From NCBI GenBank assembly GCA_964516805.1, contig CAZEXI010000002.1, forward strand, positions 1 through 64,000: DNA of 64,000 bases, in the 5' to 3' direction. Below the pieces are notes generated by a model. It was not told the DNA's origin. It was given only the letters and a program-made list of their open reading frames with translations, and ran no database searches. Shown in pieces: positions 33,794-42,331 of the stretch (the first letter of the stretch is position 1; each line of letters begins with the position of its first letter). This DNA comes from CAYSTL01 sp964516805 (GTDB lineage: Archaea; Thermoplasmatota; Thermoplasmata; Halarchaeoplasmatales; Halarchaeoplasmataceae). Position numbers and translations under genes: made by a program.

Positions 33794-34159
33794 TTATCCC
33801 TCTACAATTTTTTTCATCGATTCTAGATTTTCCTCTATCTCTCTTACTTTATCCATCTCTTTATCTTGTATCTCGTTCATTATGTCTGCTAACGGTTTCT
33901 TCAATTTGTATGAATGTTGTGGTCTACCTCTCCCTTCTTTGTTGATTTCACGTTTACTGATCCAATTTCTATTTCTCAATTCTCTTACAGCTACAGATAT
34001 CTCAGGCTGTCTTAAAGAAGTATGTGATTCAATCTCTCTGCTTTTTGCTTCATCTTCTTCCGCGAGATAAAGCAAAGTTTTAGCAGTATTCTTTTTAAGA
34101 CCAGTTTTTATTAAACGGTCTATCAATTCTTTTTCATTTCTTTTTGGCAACTTAATCAT
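33794..34159 (-). CDS. TrmB/ArsR-like winged-helix transcriptional regulator
   Basis: The 121-residue protein has a single winged helix-turn-helix. It starts with KTGLKKNTAKTLLYLAEEDE, the recognition helix is HTSLRQPEISVAVRELRNRNW, and the wing KREINKEGRGRPQHSYKL is followed by a coiled-coil C-terminal helix (IQDKEMDKVREIEENLESM) suited to dimerisation. The sequence GRGRPQH in the wing is conserved in TrmB/LrpA-like archaeal regulators. A GGGGGG-type ribosome site precedes ATG 34159. The DNA targets are unknown; the divergent DUF72 gene is a candidate. Confidence 0.8.
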   Translation of the reverse strand: MIKLPKRNEKELIDRLIKTGLKKNTAKTLLYLAEEDEAKSREIESHTSLRQPEISVAVRELRNRNWISKREINKEGRGRPQHSYKLKKPLADIMNEIQDKEMDKVREIEENLESMKKIVEG

Positions 34160-34303
34160 TTCTTATTCCCCCCAAGTATAAGATATTTATTTTATAGCAT
34201 ATAGATTTTTCTATTAAGTTAATTTCTATTCAATATAATATGATATAATTACATACCTCAATATTATTAATAAAGCTCCCCTTTTACATGATAAGGTGCT
34301 AAA

Positions 34304-35101
34304 ATGGGTGAAGTGATAATCGGAACTTGTGGTTATGGTTATTACAAGCCAAAAAAAGGGTGGAAAGACAGGTACAAGAGTAAATTACAAGCCTTCTCTG
34401 ATCATTATAAATGCGTAGAATTGAATAGAACTTTTTATAAACTTCCTATGAAAAAAACTGCAGAGAAATGGAAAAATAATGTTTTCGATAATTTTGAATT
34501 CACTTTAAAGGCATGGCAGGCTCTTACTCATCCAACCTCAAGCCCCACATGGAGAAATAAAAAGGATAAATTGACTGATTCACAGAAAAAAAATTTTGGT
34601 TATCTCCGTCCAAATGAATATGTCATCAACGCTTGGAAAGAAACAAAAGATATAGCAGGTGCACTAGATGTCGATATCTGCGTGATTCAAACACCTAGAA
34701 GCTTTGAATGTAACTCTGAAAATGAAAAAAATATGAGAGAATTGTTCACAAATATCAAACATGATGACATTACTCTAGCATGGGAGCCACGAGGAAATTG
34801 GAAGGAGAACAAGGATAAAATCAAATCTATATGTGATGATCTAGACTTAATTCACATAGTGGATATCATGAGAAGAAAACCGTTATCTGATCAAGACAAG
34901 GTTTACATCAGATTACATGGACTGAACGAAGATGAATACGATTACAATTACGATTATTCAAATGAGGAACTAAAGGACTTGTCTGATAAACTGATGAATC
35001 TAACTGATTCTCATGAAAAAGTTTACTGTATGTTCAATAATTACGAGATGTACAATAATGCTGATACATTGAGAAACATCTTGAACCAAAATAAAGAATA
35101 A
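34304..35101 (+). CDS. DUF72 family protein
   Basis: The 265-residue protein belongs to DUF72, a TIM-barrel family of unknown reaction. Diagnostic parts are the N-terminal IIGTCGYGYYKPKKGW, YKCVELNRTFYKLP near residue 38, FEFTLKAWQALTHP near 62, CVIQTPRSF near 127, LAWEPRGNW near 156, and YIRLHGL near 202, where the conserved Trp, Glu and Arg/His line the barrel. The C-terminus VYCMFNNYEMYNNADTL carries the usual FNN(h)xxxAxxNA-type segment. An AAGGTG ribosome site precedes ATG 34304. The family's function remains unestablished. Confidence 0.9.
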   Translation: MGEVIIGTCGYGYYKPKKGWKDRYKSKLQAFSDHYKCVELNRTFYKLPMKKTAEKWKNNVFDNFEFTLKAWQALTHPTSSPTWRNKKDKLTDSQKKNFGYLRPNEYVINAWKETKDIAGALDVDICVIQTPRSFECNSENEKNMRELFTNIKHDDITLAWEPRGNWKENKDKIKSICDDLDLIHIVDIMRRKPLSDQDKVYIRLHGLNEDEYDYNYDYSNEELKDLSDKLMNLTDSHEKVYCMFNNYEMYNNADTLRNILNQNKE

Positions 35102-35132
35102 TTCCTTTATAGATTGTGTTTCATTCACGATT

Positions 35133-35906
35133 ATGAGAAAAATTTTGATAACTGCGGGAGTCCACGGTGACGAGTTTGGGTCTGTATTCGTGGCTAGAGA
35201 ATTAAAGGGATGGGTTGAGGGTAAAGGGTTCGATAATATAGATATATTACCAAATGTGAATCTAGAAGCTCTCGAAGCATGGCAGAGGGAGAACCCTGAA
35301 GATGAAAAGGATCTTAACAGAGAATTTCCTGGTGATATTGATGGTTCTATCACAGAAAAAAGAGCCCATGATCTTTTTGAAAAAGCTAAGCGGTACGATT
35401 ACGTTATAGACTTGCATACTTATGGCGAAGGTAGCCGATGCTTACCTTATATGCTCACTGATCTTACAAAAGAATACAATGTTGAACTCTGTAAAAATAT
35501 TGGTGTGAAGTACGGGGTGCAAACAGGAGGAGATTCAGGACAGATGTTTCTAGAATTATCTAATCTTGGGATTCCTTCCATGATCATAGAATCAGGAGGA
35601 TCACATTATTTACGTGAAAAAATAATGGACAGCGTTCTTGATAATCTAAAACAATTTATCTTAAACGAACAACGTAAAGAAGAAGTAAAATTTTACAGAA
35701 AATACACTAGATACAATCCTGAATTAGAAGGGACCTATGAACCGATAAAAAAACCAGGTGATACGGTTAAAGAAGGAGAGATAATTGGTTTTCTAGACGA
35801 TAAAGAGATAGTTTCAAAGTATGATGGATTTATTTTAGGTATCAAGATGAGTGGGGAATACGAATATGAAGAGGAAAGCCTTGCAGCGATAGCATTTGAT
35901 GAATGA
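35133..35906 (+). CDS. Succinylglutamate desuccinylase/aspartoacylase family protein
   Basis: The 257-residue protein is an M14-fold deacylase. Zinc ligands are visible in GVHGDE (His and Glu, residues 9-14) and DLHTYG (His near 93); the substrate-binding DLNREFPG near 56 and a late catalytic Glu region MIIESGG near 150 are conserved. The C-terminal beta domain (GTYEPIKKPGDTVKEGEIIGF) is typical. Members cleave N-acyl amino acids or other small amides; the specific acyl and amine are unknown. A TATA-like CCTTTATAG at about 28 bases before the ATG suggests a leaderless transcript. Confidence 0.85.
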   Translation: MRKILITAGVHGDEFGSVFVARELKGWVEGKGFDNIDILPNVNLEALEAWQRENPEDEKDLNREFPGDIDGSITEKRAHDLFEKAKRYDYVIDLHTYGEGSRCLPYMLTDLTKEYNVELCKNIGVKYGVQTGGDSGQMFLELSNLGIPSMIIESGGSHYLREKIMDSVLDNLKQFILNEQRKEEVKFYRKYTRYNPELEGTYEPIKKPGDTVKEGEIIGFLDDKEIVSKYDGFILGIKMSGEYEYEEESLAAIAFDE

Positions 35907-35975
35907 TTTCAATCGGAGGTTTTTTAAACTTAGTTCCTATTAGGCTGAAATAACATATTAAAAGGGCTGGTTACA

Positions 35976-36524
35976 ATGGATGACTTAGTTATAGAAAACG
36001 TGGTAGCTTCCTCATCGATGGAAAAAAAGTTAGACCTATGGGAAATAGCAGAAGCACTAGAAGACTCACAATATGATCCAGATGATTTTCCTGGACTTAT
36101 ATATCGATTCGAAGACCCAAAGACAGCGATCTTATTGTTTGAAAGTGGAAAAGTAGTGTGCACTGGAGGCAAGACCGTAAAAGAAGCTGAAAAAAGCGTC
36201 AATAAAATGAAAGAATTGTTAAACAAAAACGACATCGAAACCGCTGACTCAGTTAATACAACAGTACAGAACATAGTGGCTTCATATGAGCTTGGCACAA
36301 ATCTCAATCTAAGTTCAGTCGCTATTACACTCGGTTTAGAGAGAGTTGAATACGAACCTGAACAGTTCCCGGGGCTTGTTTACAGAGTGCCTGATTCAGA
36401 AGTAGTACTGCTCGTATTCGGTTCAGGCAGGATGGTTTGTACTGGAGGTAAAAACGAGGAAAATCTCGTAGAAGGTGTCAAACACATAGAAAAAGAACTG
36501 AAAGGAGCAGCTTTGATGACATAA
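35976..36524 (+). CDS. tbp: TATA-box-binding protein (TBP)
   Basis: TBP binds the TATA box and with TFB starts transcription. The 182-residue protein is a full two-repeat saddle: repeat 1 at about residues 4-88 (LVIENVVASSSMEKKLDL, FPGLIYRFEDPKTAILLFESGKVVCTGGK) and repeat 2 at about 94-178 (VQNIVASYELGTNLNL, FPGLVYRVPDSEVVLLVFGSGRMVCTGGK), where only segments are quoted. The conserved Phe pairs for DNA kinking are present in each repeat. It is acidic outside the DNA-binding face. The ATG at 35976 is followed directly by the first strand. A T-rich terminator follows. Confidence 0.96.
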   Translation: MDDLVIENVVASSSMEKKLDLWEIAEALEDSQYDPDDFPGLIYRFEDPKTAILLFESGKVVCTGGKTVKEAEKSVNKMKELLNKNDIETADSVNTTVQNIVASYELGTNLNLSSVAITLGLERVEYEPEQFPGLVYRVPDSEVVLLVFGSGRMVCTGGKNEENLVEGVKHIEKELKGAALMT

Positions 36525-36531
36525 TTCCTGT

Positions 36532-36550
36532 TTTTTTCTTTTTTTATTTT
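36532..36550 (+). terminator. T-rich terminator after TBP
   Basis: T7-C-T7-A-T4 tract eight bases after the tbp stop, consistent with archaeal factor-independent termination. Confidence 0.5.
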
Positions 36551-36603
36551 AAAACCTAAACCATCAGTAAAAAATAAATCAAATCTTTTCATAGGTTTAG
36601 ATA

Positions 36604-37641
36604 ATGGATTTCAGGAAACTAGTTAAAAGAACGTATAAAGGTGTTATTGCTATAGTAGTTCTGGCACTTTTAGCAGGTGTTCTGTTTTTCTATATTGAAA
36701 AAGGACATCAGGATGTGTCTTTTTTTGACAGTATTTATTGGGCTGTAGTTACTATGACAACTGTTGGTTACGGTGATTTTTCACCTATTACTCCAGCAGG
36801 GAAAGTAGTTTTCATATTTTTAGGAACAGCGGGAGTCGTTCTTTGGGGATTCCTAGCAAGTGTAGTAGTTTCCCTTGTAGTAGAATCTAACCTTTCTGGG
36901 GTGTTTGGATTGAATGAATGTAAATTTGAAGATCATTTTGTGATATGTGGATGGACAGCTATTGGAGAGATCGCACTAGAAGAACTTTTGATGGATGATA
37001 ATCAGATATCAGTGATCACCGATAACAAAGACGATGTGACCTCTATAAAAAGAAAAGGTAACCGAAAAAACCTATTTCCAATTTATGGCGATCCATCTAA
37101 GACAGAAATATTAGAGCAAGCTGGAGTTAATAAAGCATCAGTAGTAATTTTATGTATGGAAGATGATAGCCAAAACTTGATCACAGCTTTGCATATAAAG
37201 GATAAAAATCCATCAGCTAGACTGATAGTCAAAACCAACAGGAATGAACTCAAAGAAACGATGGAGATAGCTGGAGTAACATTCGTGACTACACCGTATG
37301 AATTATCAGGTAGACTAGTAGCTAGCGCAGCTTTCGAACCAGACGTAGCTAACTTTGTGGATGATATAACAACTGCAACAGATAAAGGCGGTTATGATCT
37401 TAGAGAATATATAATCGATAAAAGGGCTAAAGTAAATAAGATCGCTAGAGAGCTTAAAAAGAAGACTAATACAACTTTATTAGCGGTCGCAAAGCCAAAC
37501 GATGAAGATGACAAATGGGACCTTCATCCAAATCCAGAGCACGAGATGATCGTACATCCTGGTGACTCGATAGTTTTACTCGGTAATAACGAGGAGTTTG
37601 AATCTGTAGAAGAACTTTTAGGAAAAAGTCACGGGAGATAA
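36604..37641 (+). CDS. Potassium channel with RCK domain (MthK/TrkA-N type)
   Basis: The 345-residue protein is a two-helix potassium channel. Helix 1 (VIAIVVLALLAGVLFFYI) and pore helix/filter TVGYGD at residues 53-58 are followed by helix 2 (residues ~66-92). An RCK regulatory domain follows from ~108: FVICGWTAIGEIALEEL carries a GxxxxG-type nucleotide-binding turn, with the acidic end of strand 2 (VITDNKDD) and VILCMEDDSQN later. A C-terminal TrkA_C lobe closes the gating ring. It conducts potassium, probably gated by calcium or nucleotides. The gene lies upstream of DUF3754, 41 bases apart, and may share its transcript. Confidence 0.94.
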   Translation: MDFRKLVKRTYKGVIAIVVLALLAGVLFFYIEKGHQDVSFFDSIYWAVVTMTTVGYGDFSPITPAGKVVFIFLGTAGVVLWGFLASVVVSLVVESNLSGVFGLNECKFEDHFVICGWTAIGEIALEELLMDDNQISVITDNKDDVTSIKRKGNRKNLFPIYGDPSKTEILEQAGVNKASVVILCMEDDSQNLITALHIKDKNPSARLIVKTNRNELKETMEIAGVTFVTTPYELSGRLVASAAFEPDVANFVDDITTATDKGGYDLREYIIDKRAKVNKIARELKKKTNTTLLAVAKPNDEDDKWDLHPNPEHEMIVHPGDSIVLLGNNEEFESVEELLGKSHGR

Positions 37642-37682
37642 TAGTTAAATAACCTCATGTAATTAATCCGACAAGGGTAATT

Positions 37683-38876
37683 ATGGCAGAGTACGAAGAT
37701 AGAGAAAGATTCATACCATTGAACACTTCCGATATCATCGAAGAACTTTCTAAAGAACTTAATACTGAAAAAGGAGAGCAATTCAAAGATTTTTCTCTTT
37801 TAGTAGAGAATATAATACACCATGAATTTCAATCTGATATCGAAGAATTGGAAGAACTTTATTTTCCTTTCGATCCAGATACTGACAAAAAAAAGATCAA
37901 TAGTATCTCCATGGAAGAAAGAAAAAATATTGAGAATAATTTTTACGAGAAAATGACAAAGTTGCTAGACAAAGCTAATTTTAATAAAATGGATGATCAA
38001 GAAATCGATTATGCATTAAAAGAAGATTCTGAAATAGCTGTTAATGTTGAGGTCGACATGGATGATTTCGATAAGATCTTACTATTCAAAAGGGGTAAAA
38101 CCAAAACAAAAGAAAAAGTACCTAAATATTTCCTAATATTAAAAAAATTCTTTAAAAAGGAGATTGAACTTGACATTTATAATAGGATCGTTATGATAAT
38201 TAAATTTGATGAATCGTATGATCCTGATGAAAACACATTGAAGAAAGATATAAAGAAAGACAAGATTCATTTAAAATCCTTCAAAAATGTTCCAAAAAAA
38301 GACATAGAGATGATATTACCTAATCCAAAAGTAAAGATGGCTTTATTGGATAAATTGAAGATCATTGTACCAGCACTTTTAGGCATCGGTGCTGGAGCTT
38401 CGAAATTCTTAAATGTGCTTTCGGGTGAAACTGGCACCGTTGTGACTATATCTGTCATAGCTGCTCTGGTAGGTTACATGATCAAAAGTTATGTTAGTTA
38501 TAAAAATACCATACTCGATTATATAACAAATCTTACTTCAGGTCTATACTTTAAAAATCTAGGTAACAATGAAAGTATCATGCATTATATAGGCAATGAA
38601 GCAGAAGAAGAAGAGACAAAAGAAACAATTTTGGGATACTATTTCATATTAAATAACGAAGGTATATCTACCAAAGAACTTGACAATAAAATAGAGGACT
38701 GGTTTGAAAAAAGAAATATCTATATCGACTTAGAAATAGACGATTCTATTAGAAAGCTGAAGGAATTAAATCTTATAGAAGAAAAGAGTGATGGTGGTTG
38801 GAAAGCAGTCAGTCTAGAAGAAGCTCTAACTCGTCTCGACAAAATCTGGGACAATTATTACAGCTACAACTCCTAG
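37683..38876 (+). CDS. DUF3754 (TMEM143-like) membrane protein
   Basis: The 397-residue protein matches DUF3754, the family of human TMEM143. Key blocks are DKILLFKRGKTKT near residue 125, the block LKSFKNVPKKDIEMILP near 200, KVKMALLDKLKIIVPALLGIG, which opens the first helix near 218, and a second helix TVVTISVIAALVGYMI near 245. The C-terminal part resembles a helical/winged domain (ISTKELDNKIEDWF). The N-terminal 120 residues are acidic. Members are found in bacteria, archaea and mitochondria and their function is unknown. Adjacency to the potassium channel suggests membrane or ion homeostasis, which is inference. Confidence 0.75.
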   Translation: MAEYEDRERFIPLNTSDIIEELSKELNTEKGEQFKDFSLLVENIIHHEFQSDIEELEELYFPFDPDTDKKKINSISMEERKNIENNFYEKMTKLLDKANFNKMDDQEIDYALKEDSEIAVNVEVDMDDFDKILLFKRGKTKTKEKVPKYFLILKKFFKKEIELDIYNRIVMIIKFDESYDPDENTLKKDIKKDKIHLKSFKNVPKKDIEMILPNPKVKMALLDKLKIIVPALLGIGAGASKFLNVLSGETGTVVTISVIAALVGYMIKSYVSYKNTILDYITNLTSGLYFKNLGNNESIMHYIGNEAEEEETKETILGYYFILNNEGISTKELDNKIEDWFEKRNIYIDLEIDDSIRKLKELNLIEEKSDGGWKAVSLEEALTRLDKIWDNYYSYNS

Positions 38877-39361
38877 AGATATCCATAATCATGCAGAATC
38901 TCTGCAGTCCACTTAGCTGATCTTTTTACTACTTCTGGGCATACTTTCTCTGGACCCTTAGATTCTGCAAAACATTCTACTTCGTCTTCATCCCAGAAAT
39001 CAAAACTTCTCCCTATTTTTTCTTCTTGAATATCACAGCAGTCTATAGAACCGTATTCTTCTTCGAATCTGCGAACTATTTCTTTACACATATCTCTGCA
39101 GTCATCTGGGGTAGGTTCATTGTAATCATCATACTCTCTCCCACTCAAGTAGCTGATCACCATTACAGCTCCATTCAATGCACCACAGGAATTACCTGAT
39201 AGACCAACTCCTCCGTACAATCCACAAGAAGATCTGAATACATCTTCGCTTGGAAATCCATAAGTTTCTAAAAAAGCACCGCAAACTCCTTGAGCACAAT
39301 TACCATATTTCATTTCATTTTCGTATGCTGATTTTTCTAATTCTGATAATTTCTTGACCAT
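38873..39361 (-). CDS. C_GCAxxG_C_C family redox protein
   Basis: The 162-residue protein belongs to the C_GCAxxG_C_C family of putative redox-active proteins. Cysteines are spaced as NCAQGVCGAFLE near residue 21, the RSSCGLYGGVGLSGNSCGAL block near 44-61, CRDMC near 88, and CCD near 104, with a late Cys in VCPEVVKRSAKW. Members are often associated with iron-sulfur or thiol chemistry, but the reaction is not established. The many Cys could hold a cluster or form disulfides. The gene overlaps the convergent DUF3754 gene by four bases. Confidence 0.85.
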   Translation of the reverse strand: MVKKLSELEKSAYENEMKYGNCAQGVCGAFLETYGFPSEDVFRSSCGLYGGVGLSGNSCGALNGAVMVISYLSGREYDDYNEPTPDDCRDMCKEIVRRFEEEYGSIDCCDIQEEKIGRSFDFWDEDEVECFAESKGPEKVCPEVVKRSAKWTAEILHDYGYL

Positions 39362-39387
39362 AATGATTTAAGATTACATCTAAGTTT

Positions 39388-39654
39388 TTAAGGTTTTTTA
39401 GACCTCGATATTTGATTTGAAATGTCCTTGATGATCAAAACTACTCCAGCTAGTACTAAAGCTCCACCGAAAAATTTCCCACTCTGGTTTATCAGATCAT
39501 AAGTGTATTCTGATTCTTCAGTATTCTCTTCAGATATAGATGATATAAAAATAAATGATAACAATATAAATATGCCAAAAATCAACAAAGTGATACCTAT
39601 CTTAGTATTTTCATCCAAATCGGTAATATATTTCTTCTGGTTCAATTTAAACAT
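39388..39654 (-). CDS. Small two-helix membrane protein, unknown
   Basis: The 88-residue product has two hydrophobic segments, near 20-38 (IGITLLIFGIFILLSFIFI) and 60-76 (FFGGALVLAGVVLIIKD), divided by an acidic loop rich in Glu and Ser (SISEENTEESEYTYD). The C-terminus is basic (ISRSKKP). The gene is 26 bases upstream of, and on the same strand as, the C_GCAxxG_C_C protein, so co-transcription is possible. No motif allows a function to be assigned. Confidence 0.5.
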   Translation of the reverse strand: MFKLNQKKYITDLDENTKIGITLLIFGIFILLSFIFISSISEENTEESEYTYDLINQSGKFFGGALVLAGVVLIIKDISNQISRSKKP

Positions 39655-39775
39655 CTCAGCTTAATAATACTGATTGCTCCCTAAATCTCTTTTCCATCAA
39701 GAATACAGTTATATTATAATAAGGAAAAATATCTATAATACTTATCAATGGTCACGATAAGATAGGTGTTTAAAG

Positions 39776-40948
39776 ATGAAGAAATCTTTCTGGTTGCTCA
39801 CTTCATTTGCCCTAGTATCATCTGTTGGGTCCAGCATGGTCATGCCATACATACCTATCTATGGTAAAGAGATAGGTATGAGCGTGGCTTTAGCAGGTAT
39901 TCTCGTTTTCGTTTTTTACGGAATGGACACACTAGCTAGGATACCTATAGGTTCTCTATCAGGTTTGATCGGTTATCATAGGGTAGTTCTTGGAGGAGGT
40001 ATTTCTTTATTTGCTGCATCTATATTGTATAATATTTCAGATCCGTATCCTAAATTATTATTTCTAGCACAGCTATTTTTCGGTGTCGGTTTTTCAATGA
40101 CCTGGGTGACTATACCTTCCTATATCACTCTTAAAAAGCAGTCGTTATCTATTTATTCTTTCTTTGTAGGTGTAGGATGGTTCCTAGGGCCACCTTTGGG
40201 CGGTTATATTAAAGATTCTATCGGTATGGGTTCGCTTTTTATAGGTTTCTTCATCCATGCTGTTATATTGATCTTAATTGCAGTGTTATTCTACTTTGTC
40301 CATCGACCAAACTTTGATTATGGGAAAAAAATAGACAATTTTAGTACAGAAGTAGCTAATTCATTCATACAAGGCGTTAAAATCGCCATGAAAGGTGGAA
40401 GAGTAGTGATCGCATTCGCTGTTTCATTCATAATGTTCATGGCTTTCTCCATGGCATATTCCTTAGTTCCCTTGTATTTTGAAGCAGTTGGATTGATAAG
40501 CTTTCAGATAGGGATCTTACAATCATTTCGTCAAGGTTCTTCCACAATTGTGAGATTAGGTCTGAAAAAAATACTGAGTATAGCTGATGATGTGACAGTT
40601 TTAACTGTAGGGATGTTTGGTACTGGTCTGTCTATAATCCTGATATCGATGATAGAATCACAGATTTGGTTGACAGTATTTTCAGTCATGTGGGGGTTAT
40701 CTGCAGGCATGTACTTTCCTATAGTGATAGATTTGATAGCCAAAGGGACTGATGAAAAAGAGAGAGGTATCGCTCTAGGTGTAAGAGGTACTATAGGAAC
40801 TATGGGTTCAGCTATCGGAGTACTTCTATTCTCAGGTCTCGCTGATACATTCAGTGTTCATTTTTCATTGACTTTAGTAGGAACCTTCGTATTTGGATTT
40901 GGATTATTTGTCTGGATCATGTGGAATTATTATATGAAAAAAGATTAG
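39776..40948 (+). CDS. Major facilitator superfamily transporter
   Basis: The 390-residue protein has 12 hydrophobic helices and MFS layout. The N-terminal half opens SFWLLTSFALVSSVGSSMV and contains YGMDTLARIPIGSLSG near residue 45, the place of motif A. The second half starts near 205 (GGRVVIAFAVSFIMFMAFS) and has GLSAGMYFPIVIDLIAKGT and ERGIALGVRGTIGTMG, equivalent to the MFS domain-linker and motif-C regions. AGGTG precedes ATG 39776. MFS proteins export drugs or move sugars and organic ions; no substrate can be read here. The gene stands alone between convergent neighbours. Confidence 0.85.
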   Translation: MKKSFWLLTSFALVSSVGSSMVMPYIPIYGKEIGMSVALAGILVFVFYGMDTLARIPIGSLSGLIGYHRVVLGGGISLFAASILYNISDPYPKLLFLAQLFFGVGFSMTWVTIPSYITLKKQSLSIYSFFVGVGWFLGPPLGGYIKDSIGMGSLFIGFFIHAVILILIAVLFYFVHRPNFDYGKKIDNFSTEVANSFIQGVKIAMKGGRVVIAFAVSFIMFMAFSMAYSLVPLYFEAVGLISFQIGILQSFRQGSSTIVRLGLKKILSIADDVTVLTVGMFGTGLSIILISMIESQIWLTVFSVMWGLSAGMYFPIVIDLIAKGTDEKERGIALGVRGTIGTMGSAIGVLLFSGLADTFSVHFSLTLVGTFVFGFGLFVWIMWNYYMKKD

Positions 40949-40972
40949 TTTTAGCTGGTTATAAATAAAGGA

Positions 40973-41488
40973 TCATCCGTACATCGGATACTTGTTTCTG
41001 AACTTCTTTCTCAGCTTTTTCTTCAGTTCCTTATCAATTTTTTTATGGTCATCAAATGATTTCTTGAAGGGATTACCTCTATTATACGGTCCTACCATCA
41101 CCAGTTCCTTTTTATTTATGTTATCAGGTGAAGAAGGTTGTTCTTTCATCTTTTTACCTATAATTTTCTTTGTTATCTTTTTCTTCTCCTCATCTTCAGA
41201 TTCGGAAACTGCATACATGAAGTTCTCAAGCTCGTCCTCTGTAAATCTGCGGAAACCAAAACTAGGAAGGTCCTCTTCCAGCTGATCCTCATCTATGTTG
41301 ATCTTAGTTCCAGTTCCCAAAGGATTCTGAGTGTAGATCGAATCCATCTTGATAAAATACCCTTTATCATCATGTAAGATGTAGATATTGTAGAATTCAC
41401 CAGATTTATCAGTCCAAAACGTCCAACCTTCCGGATTTTCCTTGTAATCTTCTAGAAAGTTCTGCATCACTTTTTTTATGTCTTTCAT
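40973..41488 (-). CDS. Hypothetical charged protein, unknown
   Basis: The 171-residue protein has a compact N-terminal half with strands and aromatic residues (GWTFWTDKSGEFYNIYILHD and GYFIKMDSIY), followed by a charged segment and a basic C-terminal tail (KKLRKKFRNKYPMYG). The N-terminal part could be a small beta-sandwich. There are no Cys pairs or helix-turn-helix. It is convergent with the MFS transporter. I do not recognise the family; the lysine-rich tail could bind nucleic acid or membrane, which is speculation. Confidence 0.55.
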   Translation of the reverse strand: MKDIKKVMQNFLEDYKENPEGWTFWTDKSGEFYNIYILHDDKGYFIKMDSIYTQNPLGTGTKINIDEDQLEEDLPSFGFRRFTEDELENFMYAVSESEDEEKKKITKKIIGKKMKEQPSSPDNINKKELVMVGPYNRGNPFKKSFDDHKKIDKELKKKLRKKFRNKYPMYG

Positions 41489-41581
41489 ACTGGTCCATAA
41501 TCAGAATGATGTGTGATTTAAATCTTATCGTTTTGTTAACTCTACCGAAACAATAAATATATCCTCCCAATAAAAATATCG

Positions 41582-42268
41582 ATGATTGACAAAATTTTAA
41601 ATGTTCAGATATTCTGGGTTCTTGTCATATCAATCTATGCTGTAATCATAACAATATTCACTAAAATAACGTATGAATTCATGATTAAAAGACAGGTAAA
41701 GAAAACCGTTGCTGTATATTATAACAGGAAGATAGTCCATATTATTGGAGGAGGAGTACCACTATTGATGGTACCATTCGTTTTTGATTCGCCGATTTAT
41801 CCGCTGATAACCGGTCTGATATTAGCAACTTTTACTTACATACCTTTCAAAAAAGGTGAAATCTTATATTGGGTCCAGACAGAGGAAAACATGAACGATG
41901 TTAAATTCTGTTTGATGTGGGGATTGATAGTGTTCCTGCTTTGGTACATCATGGGTAGTCCATGGATAGCTATAATACCACCTGCTTTCATGGCTTTTGG
42001 TGATGCTGTAACAGGCCTTGGTAGGAATTTCTTTTTTCAGAAAAGGACGAAACATCCACTTGGTAACGTGTTCATGCTGATAGTTAGTTTACCTATAGGT
42101 TATTTCTTTGCAGGAATAGAAGGGATCGCTATATGGGGGGTTATAGCGGCACTGGTAGCAACCTTTGTAGAGAGATACGAATTTGGGCCTATCGATGATA
42201 ATATATTGATCACCGTATTCGCTTCTATCATTTTGCTGATCGGAAATTACGTTGGACCTATTGTATGA
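41582..42268 (+). CDS. CTP-dependent polyprenol/dolichol kinase-like protein
   Basis: The 228-residue integral membrane protein has the signature of the dolichol kinase/phytol kinase/DGK1 group: KIVHIIGGGVPLLM near residue 50, FGDAVTGLGRNFFFQKRTKH near 139 as CTP-binding, and VATFVERYEFGPIDDNILI near 194 with the catalytic DDN. These enzymes phosphorylate an isoprenoid alcohol with CTP. In archaea the product would feed lipid-linked glycan or phytol-type salvage. About seven membrane helices surround the motifs. A TATA-like AATATATCC lies ~27 bases before ATG 41582, implying a leaderless transcript. Confidence 0.8.
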   Translation: MIDKILNVQIFWVLVISIYAVIITIFTKITYEFMIKRQVKKTVAVYYNRKIVHIIGGGVPLLMVPFVFDSPIYPLITGLILATFTYIPFKKGEILYWVQTEENMNDVKFCLMWGLIVFLLWYIMGSPWIAIIPPAFMAFGDAVTGLGRNFFFQKRTKHPLGNVFMLIVSLPIGYFFAGIEGIAIWGVIAALVATFVERYEFGPIDDNILITVFASIILLIGNYVGPIV

Positions 42269-42331
42269 ATTTATCAGAAATCGTAACACAGCAAATTTTA
42301 TTATACCCATCTTGTTACGATTTATGGTATC

